From a virus: a stretch of DNA of 64,000 nucleotides. Location of the stretch: IMG/VR virus record IMGVR_UViG_3300017991_002758, positions 1 through 64,000 of that record; one strand, 5' to 3'. The position numbers were made by a program, and so were the translations under genes. The notes beneath the pieces are model-generated. The model was not told the DNA's origin. It did not search any database and saw only the letters and a list, made by a program, of their open reading frames with translations. Each line of letters opens with the position of its first letter. The stretch's first letter is position 1. Shown in pieces: positions 33,594 through 42,569 of the stretch.

Positions 33594-35858
33594 ATGGCAG
33601 CAGAATTACTCGCCTCGAAAGTGGTCATCCTCGAGGAGGAACCTTCCATCCCGACCATCGCTGCGCTTCCCAGCGCAGTAACCCTGTGCCTCGGGATAAC
33701 CGAGTTTGGGCCCATCGCGGACCCCCAGCTCACCACTTCCTTCGAGGAGTACCAACGCATCTTTGGTAGCTTCACATTGGATTCCGACGTCTGCGTAGCA
33801 GCGTACGGATTCTTCAGGCAGGGAGGCACATTCATGTGGGTGTCGCGTACCTGTCACTTCACAGACCTTACCGACCCGGCGACGGCTACCGCGGCAAAGG
33901 CCAGTGTGATGCTACAGAACAGCGGTTCGCTCGCAACGCCGGCCGTGGTTGGCCCAGGAACGGACGTTGGTCCGTTCGTTATGACCAACGGCATGCACAT
34001 TGACATCGACATTGGCTCAGGGCCGGTCGTTGTGACCTTCAACGGCACCATCGCGAGCAAGCCCAACGCCGCAACCGAGCCGTTTGCTCTAAGTGGCGGC
34101 GAAACTCTGATCGTGGTCATCAACGGCACCACGTACACCGTCACATTTCAACCTACCGACTTCGCAACGCCTGGCGCTGCGACGGCCTTGGAAGTGGCGA
34201 ACAGGATCAACAACGACATCGCGCAAGGCAAGTGCGTCACGACCGGCGCCTCACCCTTCGGCCTGGCCATCCAGAGTGATGGAGCCGGAACAGGCTTCAG
34301 CGTGGATGTCACCGGCGGTACCGCGCTGGCGATCTTGGGCTTCACCCCGACACCAGTACCCGGCGGCGGAAACGTGGCGAACATCGCGGCCGTGACTGGG
34401 CTCGAAGTGGAAGCCCTGGTTGAGGCAGCGGTGGGCCTCGTCGGAAACGTCGATCTCATCGTGAACGGAACCGGTACGCTAACCATCGAAACCATCGCCA
34501 CTGGCGCCAGCGCAGAGATCCAAGTGGAGAGCTCCAGCACCGTCGACTTCGGCCTGGACAACACTCTGCACCATGGATCGGATGCCGCGGCGCAGAACAC
34601 TTTACTCATCGAGGGCAAGTGGGCCGGCGACTACGCGAACGACATTAAGATAAACATCGCGCTCGCCACCGACGGCCAGGCGGAGCACTTCAACTTGCAG
34701 GTCGTTCTCTCAGGTGTCGTAAAGGAAACCTGGCCGAACCTGTCCATGGACGACACGGAAACCACGGCCTACGTTGAAACCGTGCTCAACGACGCGAACC
34801 TCGGCTCCAAGCTCGTCGCGGCCACTGATCAAGGCCTCACGCCGGTAGGGATCAAGCGGCCGGCAGACGGCCTCTCCGCAAACATGACGGGAGGTGATGA
34901 CGGGCTCTCGGGACTCACCGACGCCGACTATGTCGGAAACGTCGCTGGCCCAACGGGACTGTACACTTTCGACCGCGTGCAGACCGGGCGAATCCTCATC
35001 ATCCCGGGCCTGTATACGGAGACGGTGCACAAGGCCATGCTGGACTACGCGGAAGTTGACCGCAACGGATCGATGTTCTGCTTCTTGGATTGCCCACCGC
35101 AGAACACCAAGACGATGGTGGTGACCTACGTTACCAGCGCCGGCTTGCTCGAGTACAGCGAGTACGGTGCAATCCACTGGCCGTGGATAACCGTTGGGAA
35201 CCCGGCGCCGTCCGTGTACGGAACCGACAATAACATCACCGTGCCACCGTCTGGCTGGATTGCCGGCAAATGCGCGGCGAACGATCAGCGACTCGGCGGA
35301 GTGTACGAAGCGCCGGCCGGTTACGGCGATGGCTGGGGAGTCATTCGCGGCATGACCGGCGTTGAAGCCGATCCGCAAGGCATGTCCGAGCACGAATGTC
35401 TCGACGAAAAAGCTCGGGACTACGTGTATCCATATCGCATCAACCCGATGAACCGCACGCCGGGAGGCCTGTGGTACGTCGACGGCAACAGGACATTGAA
35501 GTCCACCGGCAACTTCCCCTCCATTGGCGAGCGGCGCGGAGTTATCTTCATTGCCACCTCGCTCAAGGAAGGGCTAGCAATCTTCAAACACCGATTCAAC
35601 AATCGGACTAACCGCCAACGGGCAGGCAGGGGAGTGACCCAGTTCCTCATCAATGAGATGGGCAAGGGAGCGTTTCGCTCAACGAATCCCGCGGACGCAT
35701 TTTTCGTCGACGCGTCCGACGCGCTCAATCCCGTGGCCAACGAATTCGCGGGCATCATGACCATTCGCATAGGCTTGGCGACGAACAAGCCAACAGACTG
35801 GATCATCCTGCTCATAACTCAGGATACCAGGGCGCTCGAGGAAAGCCTCGCGGCCTAA
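33594..35858 (+). CDS. tail sheath protein
   Basis: A 754-residue contractile sheath subunit. The N-terminus (SKVVILEEEPSIPT, TLCLGITEFGPI, FRQGGTFMWVSR) and C-terminus (YPYRINPMNRTPGGLWYVDGNR..., GRGVTQFLINEMGKGAFRS, ITQDTRALEESLA) are sheath-like. Two inserted beta modules (33,980-34,620) carry FQPTDFATPGAATALEVANRIN-type repeats that also occur in the gpI-like gene at 52,914. Start at 33594, six bases after GGAGG; the in-frame ATG at 33582 lies within the ribosome site. Sheath contraction drives the tube through the host envelope. Confidence 0.85.
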   Translation: MAAELLASKVVILEEEPSIPTIAALPSAVTLCLGITEFGPIADPQLTTSFEEYQRIFGSFTLDSDVCVAAYGFFRQGGTFMWVSRTCHFTDLTDPATATAAKASVMLQNSGSLATPAVVGPGTDVGPFVMTNGMHIDIDIGSGPVVVTFNGTIASKPNAATEPFALSGGETLIVVINGTTYTVTFQPTDFATPGAATALEVANRINNDIAQGKCVTTGASPFGLAIQSDGAGTGFSVDVTGGTALAILGFTPTPVPGGGNVANIAAVTGLEVEALVEAAVGLVGNVDLIVNGTGTLTIETIATGASAEIQVESSSTVDFGLDNTLHHGSDAAAQNTLLIEGKWAGDYANDIKINIALATDGQAEHFNLQVVLSGVVKETWPNLSMDDTETTAYVETVLNDANLGSKLVAATDQGLTPVGIKRPADGLSANMTGGDDGLSGLTDADYVGNVAGPTGLYTFDRVQTGRILIIPGLYTETVHKAMLDYAEVDRNGSMFCFLDCPPQNTKTMVVTYVTSAGLLEYSEYGAIHWPWITVGNPAPSVYGTDNNITVPPSGWIAGKCAANDQRLGGVYEAPAGYGDGWGVIRGMTGVEADPQGMSEHECLDEKARDYVYPYRINPMNRTPGGLWYVDGNRTLKSTGNFPSIGERRGVIFIATSLKEGLAIFKHRFNNRTNRQRAGRGVTQFLINEMGKGAFRSTNPADAFFVDASDALNPVANEFAGIMTIRIGLATNKPTDWIILLITQDTRALEESLAA

Positions 35859-35870
35859 TAGGAGGAGACC

Positions 35871-36326
35871 ATGGGAACACCGACCAATTGGGATAAAAAG
35901 TTCTCCTTCGTAGTGGAGATTGACGGTGTGGCGCGTGCAGCTTTCGCTCGTTGCAGCGAGATTGCCGGCGAAGCCGCAAACGTCGCCTACAAAGAAGGCG
36001 GACGGCTGCACCCGCACAATGCGCCCGGAACCGTCACCTTCCCCGAGGTCACACTCGAAAGGGGAGCGACGGACGACTACGACATGTACAACTGGTTCCG
36101 CGACACATACGATGCCGCGGCCGGGACGGGTATGGTGCCACCGGATCTGTTCAGAACGCTGGACGTAGTTCAACGCGACAGGGCCGGCGAGGAGCTGAAG
36201 CGATTCAGGCTGTACAAATGCTACTGCCGCAGATGGTCGGGAGGCGATTGGGATAACGACGCTGACGAGGTCAGGATCGAAACTTCCATCATCGTCTACG
36301 ATTATTTCGAGCAGCTGCCAGTTTAG
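35871..36326 (+). CDS. tail tube protein (T4 gp19-like)
   Basis: A 151-residue protein with the phage T4 gp19/tube fold signature: FSFVVEIDGVARAAFARCSEI, then YKEGGRLHPHNAPGTVTFPEV, YNWFRDTY and a C-terminal VRIETSIIVYDYFEQLP. Rings of this protein form the inner tube under the sheath. AGGAGG before the ATG. Confidence 0.8.
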   Translation: MGTPTNWDKKFSFVVEIDGVARAAFARCSEIAGEAANVAYKEGGRLHPHNAPGTVTFPEVTLERGATDDYDMYNWFRDTYDAAAGTGMVPPDLFRTLDVVQRDRAGEELKRFRLYKCYCRRWSGGDWDNDADEVRIETSIIVYDYFEQLPV

Positions 36327-36448
36327 AAGAAGTAATGGCCGTGCTGGTGCGGCCGTGGGAATAGGCAACGCCGAGGACGGAGCGCATCGCGCTCCTACTC
36401 GGCCGGTCCCCAAAATTGGGACAGAAAAGGAAAGGCAAGGAGGGGTAT
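36327..36448 (+). other. structured gap between tail tube and chaperone genes
   Basis: This 122-base gap contains no gene. Hairpins: GGCCG/CGGCC (36,337-36,354), GCCGAG/CTCGGC enclosing GGAGCGC-ATC-GCGCTCC (36,370-36,403), and CCCAA/TTGGG near 36,409-36,420. No T-run follows any of them. The structures may set the level of chaperone expression below that of the tube. Confidence 0.5.
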
Positions 36449-37279
36449 ATGCATACCGAGACCGTGAAATTGCCCTCTAGGGCAGTGATTACAATCCGCA
36501 AAATGTCTCTAAACGATCAGAGCAACCTGGCTTCAGTGATGCGTTCGCAACGCGCCAAGCAAGACCAGGTGCTAGTCGACATGGTAGCCAGATGCGCTTT
36601 GGGATTCGAGGATACCGGGCCTTACCCGTGGGCCGAAGAAAGCAACAAGATCATTTGGAAGGACATGCTGCAAGGCGACTTTCTCGCGGCGCTGATCGCG
36701 CTGAGAAAATTCTCCTACCGAGAGGGCAAGGAGTACGAGGTTGACCTGAAATGCCCGGACAGAAGTTGCAATAACAGGTTCCAATGGAAGGTGGATCTCG
36801 ATGATGATCTGTACTACCAGGAACTGCCCGAAGAGTCGTTCGAGAAAATAAAGAACGGCGAGCCATTTATCACGGAGGTAGATGGCAAAAAGGTCACGTT
36901 CGATCTCTCGTATGTTCGGGACAATGACATGATGGAAAAACTGGCGAAGCGATTCCCGGGCCGTGACATGGCCATCATGTTCAGATCTCGGATCAAGAGT
37001 GTCGAAACAGTTGATCCCAAGGACTTGATGAATTGGCTCGACGGAGAGGGCAAAGGCCCATACGAGGGATTGCTCGCCGACGATGCCGAGGATATGAGAG
37101 CGACGTTTCAGAAGGTCGATTGCGGAATAGATACGGAGGTCGAAGCCGAATGCCCACGGTTTAGCTGTGGCAACGTCTTCACATTTGACCTCCCTTTTGC
37201 CGGCATGCTGACCCCTGGCCGCGGAGCAATGAGGAAGAAGAAGCTCCGTCGCGATGGAGCGGATTCCTCGGAGGATTAA
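36449..37279 (+). CDS. tail assembly chaperone, zero-frame product
   Basis: A 276-residue protein. LPSRAVITIRKMSLNDQ, WKDMLQGDFLAALIALRKFSY and two Cys pairs (LKCPDRSCNNRFQW; AECPRFSCGNVFTF) look like a zinc-binding chaperone for the tape measure. ATG at 36449 with AAGGAGG upstream, chosen over a longer in-frame start at 36416. It lies between tube and tape measure, the usual place for the paired G/GT-type chaperones, and appears to feed a -1 frameshift (next entry). Confidence 0.65.
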   Translation: MHTETVKLPSRAVITIRKMSLNDQSNLASVMRSQRAKQDQVLVDMVARCALGFEDTGPYPWAEESNKIIWKDMLQGDFLAALIALRKFSYREGKEYEVDLKCPDRSCNNRFQWKVDLDDDLYYQELPEESFEKIKNGEPFITEVDGKKVTFDLSYVRDNDMMEKLAKRFPGRDMAIMFRSRIKSVETVDPKDLMNWLDGEGKGPYEGLLADDAEDMRATFQKVDCGIDTEVEAECPRFSCGNVFTFDLPFAGMLTPGRGAMRKKKLRRDGADSSED

Positions 37280-37464
37280 CCTCTGAGGAAGTCAGGAAGA
37301 TCCGATTCGAGCTATCCTGGCTGCCGCTCTTTGGTTCGGGCCTCCATATGGGCTGGGAGGAAACGCTGGGCCTGGAAATGGAGGAAGTTGCTGACTTGCT
37401 AGAGTGGTCGGCAGAAGAGAGAGAGCGGGAATTCAGGGCTGCTTTTAAGCCCAAGAGAGGATAG
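37192..37464 (+). CDS. -1 frameshift extension of the tail assembly chaperone
   Basis: The -1 frame is closed until the stop at 37186-37188 and then open to 37464 without a suitable start codon. Right after that stop lies C CCT TTT (37192-37198), a canonical X XXY YYZ slip site in the zero frame. A slip there would give a 338-residue fusion whose last 88 residues contain LTSEEVRKIRFELSWLP and MGWEETLGLEMEEVADLLEW, a chaperone-type helical pair. The extension stops three bases before the tape-measure ATG. Confidence 0.6.
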   Translation, partial: PFCRHADPWPRSNEEEEAPSRWSGFLGGLTSEEVRKIRFELSWLPLFGSGLHMGWEETLGLEMEEVADLLEWSAEEREREFRAAFKPKRG

Positions 37465-37466
37465 CG

Positions 37467-40145
37467 ATGGCCCTCAATCAGTTCGGAGCTGGATTCCTAC
37501 TGCAAGGCCGTGACATGGCCAGCCCGGTAATCAAGCGGGTTGGCGCGTCGTTCATGGGCCTGAATAAGACCGTTCAAACCGGAGCAATGGGCATGGGCAA
37601 AGCTCTGGGCTCGCTTGCAATAGGATTCGGCGCGCTGAAGATCGGGCAGGGCATGATGGGCATGGCCAAGGCCACGGCCGATGCTGCGGGTAAATTCGAG
37701 CAGGGCTTGGCCGGCGTCGCCGCGGTTTCGCGCGCCACGGTCGAAGAGCAGTTGATGCTGCACGACAAGGCCCTGGCATCGGCGATGAAATCCCAATACA
37801 GTCCCGATCAGGCGATTGAAGGCCTCACGAATTTGGCCACCGCCGGCCTGAAAGCCAAAGAGCAGATCGAAGTGCTGGACCCTGTGCTCAACTTGGCCGC
37901 GGGTTCCATGGGACAGCTCGGTCTGGGTGATGCGGCCAACGCCGTCGTCGGTACCGTTAAATCTATGGGGTATGAAGTTGGGCGAGCAACGGAAGTCACT
38001 GACAAGCTGCTGAAAATAACGCAGCTCACCAACTTCCAAACTCGTGATTTTTCAATTGGATTGTCGAGGGCGACGGCAACGGCCAAGATCTACGGACAGT
38101 CGCTAGATGATGCTCTGATCCAGATGGGTCTTTTGCGTAATATGAACATCGAGGCATCGGTAGCATCAACCTCATTGCGCGAGGCCTGGCGTAGACTGGC
38201 CACAGATCAGAAAGGCCAGCAGGCATTACAAAAGCAAGGCGTGCAGGTATTCGACGAGCAAACGAAGAAAGTTCGGCCAATGCTGGATGTGATGAGTGAG
38301 CTCGCGGTGAAGACCAAAGATCTCGACGACAAGGAACGCATGCGCCTGGCTACAGTGGCATTCGGTATTCGAGGAATGGCCGCTTACAATGCCGTGGCCG
38401 AGGCCAGTCAAACAATCATGGTGGACGGAATTGCAGTAAATCTGAAGGGCATCGACGCCATCAATGCCATGAGAATGGAGCTGATGGAGCAAGGCAAAGT
38501 GCTGGACGAAAATACTCAGGCCTCATTGAAAGCCTCGCTTGGCATAGAAGATCTCAGCGCGGTAATGAAATCGTCCACTGGCACAGCCGAAGCGTTCAGG
38601 AAAAAACTGCTCGACACGTACGAAGGTCAGAAGCAATTAATTACCGGCGCGAAGGAGGCCGTGGCAGTAGTAACTGGCGAGGCCGCGGCGAAACTATTCA
38701 AGCCAATCGCCGCCGGCGTCTTTATGGTGCTGTCCAAGCTGGCGGAATTCTTAAATTCAATACCTCCGGAGGCAAGGCAGGTGCTGATTGGCGTCGTGTC
38801 TGCCCTCGGTTCATTAATAGCGATGGCCGGTGGCATCCTTCTCCTACAAGGCGTTATGAACATGCTCGGCCTTTCCTTCGGGGGTATTGCAATAACCCTG
38901 GGCAAGTTCCTTTTGGTGGCGGCGCCGGTGATGGTGTCGATGACCGGGCTCGGCATTGGGATCTATGCGCTGTACCGCGCTTTCAATTCCAATGCACAGG
39001 GCATCGGCCTCAGTTGGAAGGATATGGTCGACCGAATAAAAACCGGCTGGCAAGTGATTACTGCTGTGGTCAAGGGAGAGGATTTCAGCAAGGCACTCAA
39101 GAAAAATATAGAGAAGCTTGGCATGGAAGGTTTCGTCAAGAAGTTCGAGAACTTTTGGGGCCGAATGCAAGCTCTGTGGAAGGGAATAAAACAGGGGTTC
39201 GAAGTAGGCGTAGCGGCATTGGCCGACTCTCCGGCATTTGCTCGTTTGCGGCAGACCATGAGCGGAGTGATCAGCCTGTTCACGGGCACGGAGATGACGG
39301 ACAGTCAAGCTGCTCTCAAGGGCTGGGAGGAACGCGGCAAGGCCGCGGGTATGAAGTTGGCTAGCCTGGGCGAGATCGCAGCCGACGTGCTGAACAAAAT
39401 GATCGAGCTGGGTCAGGGCTTCATGACCTTTATGAAGAACGTAGATGCCTCGGACATCGAATCCGGAATACACAATTTGGTCGACGCTTTCCGTACGCTT
39501 TGGGACATACTGAACGTGGTGAAAACGGCGTTCATGGGCATCTACAATACGGTAAAGCTCGTCGTTTCAGTCGTATGGGAATCCTTCCGCTGGATTATTC
39601 GCCTAATAGAAGCAGTTGGTGACCTTTGGGCATTGCCGGGCTCGAAGCATACTCTGGATGAATGGCGCGACTTTTACAAAGACAAGCTCGTTGGTGGCCA
39701 GGCATTCAACTGGACGACTGCTGCCGCCGGCGACCTGGCCGATACCTTCACCTCGGAAGCTGACAGATTGGCACAGCGCGACGAGAGCGCACGCACCAGG
39801 GGTAACCGCGAAGTACAAGCCCAACAAAGGCTCATCAACCTTGATAGATTGCGCGGCCGGAAGCGCGAGATCGAGGAATGGGTAAACATGTCCGCCGAGA
39901 AATTCCACGAGAAGTACAAGGGAACAGCGGCGGAGGGCAACCTGGCATTCGGCGAGGCGCCGCTTGAAATGCAGCGGCAATTCTTGAAGGAGCTCGAGAA
40001 TGTAAGCAAGTCAATAGAAAAGCTGGCGAAGTCGCCGGTTACGGTAAATATCGATGGAGAGAAAGCGGCGGAGATCCTGGGCAGGCAACCGTCATTCAGC
40101 GGCGAGGATTCGCTGGACGATTCTGCTCCGGTATTTGTGCCGTAA
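37467..40145 (+). CDS. tail tape measure protein
   Basis: An 892-residue protein. The N-terminal half follows the phage-tail TP901/minor-tail pattern (ATADAAGKFEQGLAGVAAVSRAT, SPDQAIEGLTNLATAGL, LRNMNIEASVASTSLREAWRRL). Hydrophobic segments near residues 410-500 (VLIGVVSALGSLIAMAGG; LVAAPVMVSMTGLGIGIYAL) are typical of the channel-forming part. The length sets tail length, here a medium tail. The C-terminus has a short conserved tail (FVP end). Confidence 0.85.
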   Translation: MALNQFGAGFLLQGRDMASPVIKRVGASFMGLNKTVQTGAMGMGKALGSLAIGFGALKIGQGMMGMAKATADAAGKFEQGLAGVAAVSRATVEEQLMLHDKALASAMKSQYSPDQAIEGLTNLATAGLKAKEQIEVLDPVLNLAAGSMGQLGLGDAANAVVGTVKSMGYEVGRATEVTDKLLKITQLTNFQTRDFSIGLSRATATAKIYGQSLDDALIQMGLLRNMNIEASVASTSLREAWRRLATDQKGQQALQKQGVQVFDEQTKKVRPMLDVMSELAVKTKDLDDKERMRLATVAFGIRGMAAYNAVAEASQTIMVDGIAVNLKGIDAINAMRMELMEQGKVLDENTQASLKASLGIEDLSAVMKSSTGTAEAFRKKLLDTYEGQKQLITGAKEAVAVVTGEAAAKLFKPIAAGVFMVLSKLAEFLNSIPPEARQVLIGVVSALGSLIAMAGGILLLQGVMNMLGLSFGGIAITLGKFLLVAAPVMVSMTGLGIGIYALYRAFNSNAQGIGLSWKDMVDRIKTGWQVITAVVKGEDFSKALKKNIEKLGMEGFVKKFENFWGRMQALWKGIKQGFEVGVAALADSPAFARLRQTMSGVISLFTGTEMTDSQAALKGWEERGKAAGMKLASLGEIAADVLNKMIELGQGFMTFMKNVDASDIESGIHNLVDAFRTLWDILNVVKTAFMGIYNTVKLVVSVVWESFRWIIRLIEAVGDLWALPGSKHTLDEWRDFYKDKLVGGQAFNWTTAAAGDLADTFTSEADRLAQRDESARTRGNREVQAQQRLINLDRLRGRKREIEEWVNMSAEKFHEKYKGTAAEGNLAFGEAPLEMQRQFLKELENVSKSIEKLAKSPVTVNIDGEKAAEILGRQPSFSGEDSLDDSAPVFVP

Positions 40146-40160
40146 TAGGAGGAATGTAGA

Positions 40161-40814
40161 GTGCCACCGCAGCAATCAGGAAGTCCTGCAGTAACCTCCG
40201 AGCCCAATCTCGGCGCAAGTGCTGGAGAGCGTCCGGCCGAGGGCGCGCGAGGCTGGGTGAAGAACTTGCTCCTGGAAGAGACTGGCAACCCGGACAACCC
40301 GGATATGATTGGGTTTCCCTTTAGACCCACTACCGTCAGCGTAAATACCGCAGTGAACGACGAGAGCATGGACGTCATTGGCATGAGCCACCAATACGAC
40401 ACTTACGTGAACACCAGCAATGTCATTGTGACTTTTGAGATTTACATGAACGCGCTGATGATGATCAAGGAGGGCATGGCTGAGGGCTACAATAAGGAAG
40501 GCGGCAAAACAGACCTCGTTGCGGCCTCGAATGAGATAGAAAAAGTCAGGAGATTTTTACAGTCCATTTGTTACCCGGGACTGACGTCAGCCGCGATCAT
40601 CGGCAGTCAGCAACCGCCGGTTATTCTGTGCATTCCAGGAATTTGTTGCATTCGTACAAAGCTCAAGCAGCTCGAGGAATTGCATGAGCGATGCGATATA
40701 GATGGCTATCCGGTAGAACTGCGCCTCCGATGCGTGTTCAAGGAAAACCCAATGTCGCGAATAACGATGGAAGACGTTGCGAGCAACGGCCTCTATAGAA
40801 CGTGGGGAGTGTAA
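40161..40814 (+). CDS. baseplate/tube-linking protein (CIS-tube-like)
   Basis: A 217-residue protein. IGFPFRPTTVSVNTAVNDES and VIGMSHQYDTYVNTSNVIVTFEIYMN, with SICYPGLTSAAIIG and a final ELRLRCVFKENPMSRI, resemble the tube-like N-terminal half of contractile-injection-system hub adaptors. The LysM half is encoded separately in the next gene. GTG start with AGGAGG at suitable spacing. Confidence 0.55.
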   Translation: MPPQQSGSPAVTSEPNLGASAGERPAEGARGWVKNLLLEETGNPDNPDMIGFPFRPTTVSVNTAVNDESMDVIGMSHQYDTYVNTSNVIVTFEIYMNALMMIKEGMAEGYNKEGGKTDLVAASNEIEKVRRFLQSICYPGLTSAAIIGSQQPPVILCIPGICCIRTKLKQLEELHERCDIDGYPVELRLRCVFKENPMSRITMEDVASNGLYRTWGV

Positions 40815-41167
40815 TGGCTTCAAGCGAATACAGCAGATACCGATATTGCACGATCTTGGACGCTGGCGATATTGGCGGGACTCCGGGTACCAAGCTGTTG
40901 GATGAACGAGAGCCGTTCCGTTTTCGGGATGAGTCGGACAATCGCTTTCACACGGTCGTCGAAGGCGACACTTGGTGGGGCTTGGCATGGAGGTATTTCC
41001 CGTCATTCCCCAATAAATCATTGCTTTGGTTTATCCTTTGTGAATTTCAGCCCGAGCCTGTGGTGGATCCAACTATCAGGCTGGAAAAAGGTACGCAGAT
41101 AATAATTCCCAGCGAGAGGCTGGTCAGGACGAAGGCGTTCAATAGGGAACAGCGGAAGTTCCACTAG
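40814..41167 (+). CDS. LysM-like baseplate protein
   Basis: A 117-residue protein. VVEGDTWWGLAWRYFPSFPNK, then LLWFILCEFQPEPVVDPT and GTQIIIPS follow the LysM/tail protein X order. It binds tail components or peptidoglycan and links the tube to the hub. Its ATG overlaps the preceding stop. Confidence 0.7.
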   Translation: MASSEYSRYRYCTILDAGDIGGTPGTKLLDEREPFRFRDESDNRFHTVVEGDTWWGLAWRYFPSFPNKSLLWFILCEFQPEPVVDPTIRLEKGTQIIIPSERLVRTKAFNREQRKFH

Positions 41168-41175
41168 GAGATACG

Positions 41176-42561
41176 ATGCCATTTGGCGGAGCACAGGTCA
41201 TCATTCAGCTCATCGACTACGACTCGGGAGATGAGAATTTTTATGGCGACCCAGGCATGATGGCTCAAGCTCTGCAAGAACGGCTGATTATGTTCAAGGT
41301 AATCGACAAAGACAGGGGTAAGGATCGATTGGAAATCTCGCTCAGGAATGACGATTTTAAAATGATCGATTCACCTGTTTTCGCCAAGGGTCAGAAATTG
41401 CTAGTCGCCTGGGGCTGGCCCGGCGAATTGAAACCGCCTCGGCGTTTCGTAGTGCAAAAGGTAAAGGGCTCCAATCCGATAACCGTCGTTGCTCATTGCA
41501 GGCTTTCACTGCTGGATAAAGAGAAAAAGTCGCGATTGTTTGAGAACATGACGGACTCCGAAATAGCAACGCAGGTCTGTGAGGAATATGGTTACTGCGG
41601 AGGGTTTCAGTGGATCCAGAAGACCGACGTGCGGCGCGATGTGAATCAGGGCCGGCGAACGGATGCCCGGTTCCTCAATTGGCTGTCGCGGAGGAACGGA
41701 TTTGTTTTTTACGAGGACGCCAGCGGCATACATTGGCATGAGAGAAATACTGGGATCGATGCCGCGTACTGGTACATCTATCGCCAAGATCCTGGCCGTG
41801 GAGATGTACTCAGCGAGCCACGGTTCGACATAGATATGAGCCGTGGCATTTCCAAGGTACAGGTGATGTTCCGCGATCCGCGGACAAAGGAATACGGCGA
41901 GGTTTACGGAGGCCCTGACGATACAGAGATAAACTCCCTGGGCGAAGAAGATGAAATGGGGAATCCTGACGATTCCAATCAGGGTAAACGCGCCGACCGT
42001 GTCACGCGAATTGATACGCGATACGAAGGTGTCATCACCAGGGAGGAAGCTCAGTCAATAGCCAATGCCCGGTACAGAATTACAGCGGAAAAGAAATACA
42101 AAATGACCGTTCAGGTCATAGGCAACAAGGTAGTTGGTGCGAAGACGATAGTTGGTTGGGCTGGCATCAGTGATGTGCTCGACGGCCTTTATTACGTCAA
42201 GGAATGCGAAGATATTATCGCCGGCGGCAAATTCGTTCAGAACCTCAAATGCCAAAAGAACGCGCTGAATAAAATCAAAACAGCGAAAAAGGCCAGGCTG
42301 GGAACAAAGGAGAAAAAGAACCCGGCGGTCGGCGCAGACGTTCCGGTGGAGAACATTCCGAAGTTGGTTCAAACTCTGACGTGGACCACCGACCCGGCCG
42401 GCAATGTAATCCCGGCGTACACATTGGTCGATGAGGCTGGCTACTCGCCCGGCGCACTCACGACCTTGAACCAGGATGAAATTGATGCATTAAATGATCA
42501 GCAACTAGAGGCGCTTTACCAGGCCGGCTCGCAATCGGCCGAGCCGGATTCGGCAACGTAG
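41176..42561 (+). CDS. baseplate hub protein (late control gpD/VgrG-like)
   Basis: A 461-residue protein. MFKVIDKDRGKDRLEISLRNDD, VFAKGQKLLVAWGWPGE and TDSEIATQVCEEYGYCGGF match gpD/gp27-type hubs; RTDARFLNWLSRRNGFVFYED is the usual second-domain motif. The trimer forms the centre of the baseplate under the tube. The C-terminal 100 residues are an extension. Confidence 0.75.
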   Translation: MPFGGAQVIIQLIDYDSGDENFYGDPGMMAQALQERLIMFKVIDKDRGKDRLEISLRNDDFKMIDSPVFAKGQKLLVAWGWPGELKPPRRFVVQKVKGSNPITVVAHCRLSLLDKEKKSRLFENMTDSEIATQVCEEYGYCGGFQWIQKTDVRRDVNQGRRTDARFLNWLSRRNGFVFYEDASGIHWHERNTGIDAAYWYIYRQDPGRGDVLSEPRFDIDMSRGISKVQVMFRDPRTKEYGEVYGGPDDTEINSLGEEDEMGNPDDSNQGKRADRVTRIDTRYEGVITREEAQSIANARYRITAEKKYKMTVQVIGNKVVGAKTIVGWAGISDVLDGLYYVKECEDIIAGGKFVQNLKCQKNALNKIKTAKKARLGTKEKKNPAVGADVPVENIPKLVQTLTWTTDPAGNVIPAYTLVDEAGYSPGALTTLNQDEIDALNDQQLEALYQAGSQSAEPDSAT

Positions 42562-42569
42562 GAGATACG

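Noticed and set aside
36327-36448. Transcription terminator between tail tube and chaperone
   Set aside because: The hairpins are strong but no T-run follows any of them and the same operon clearly continues.
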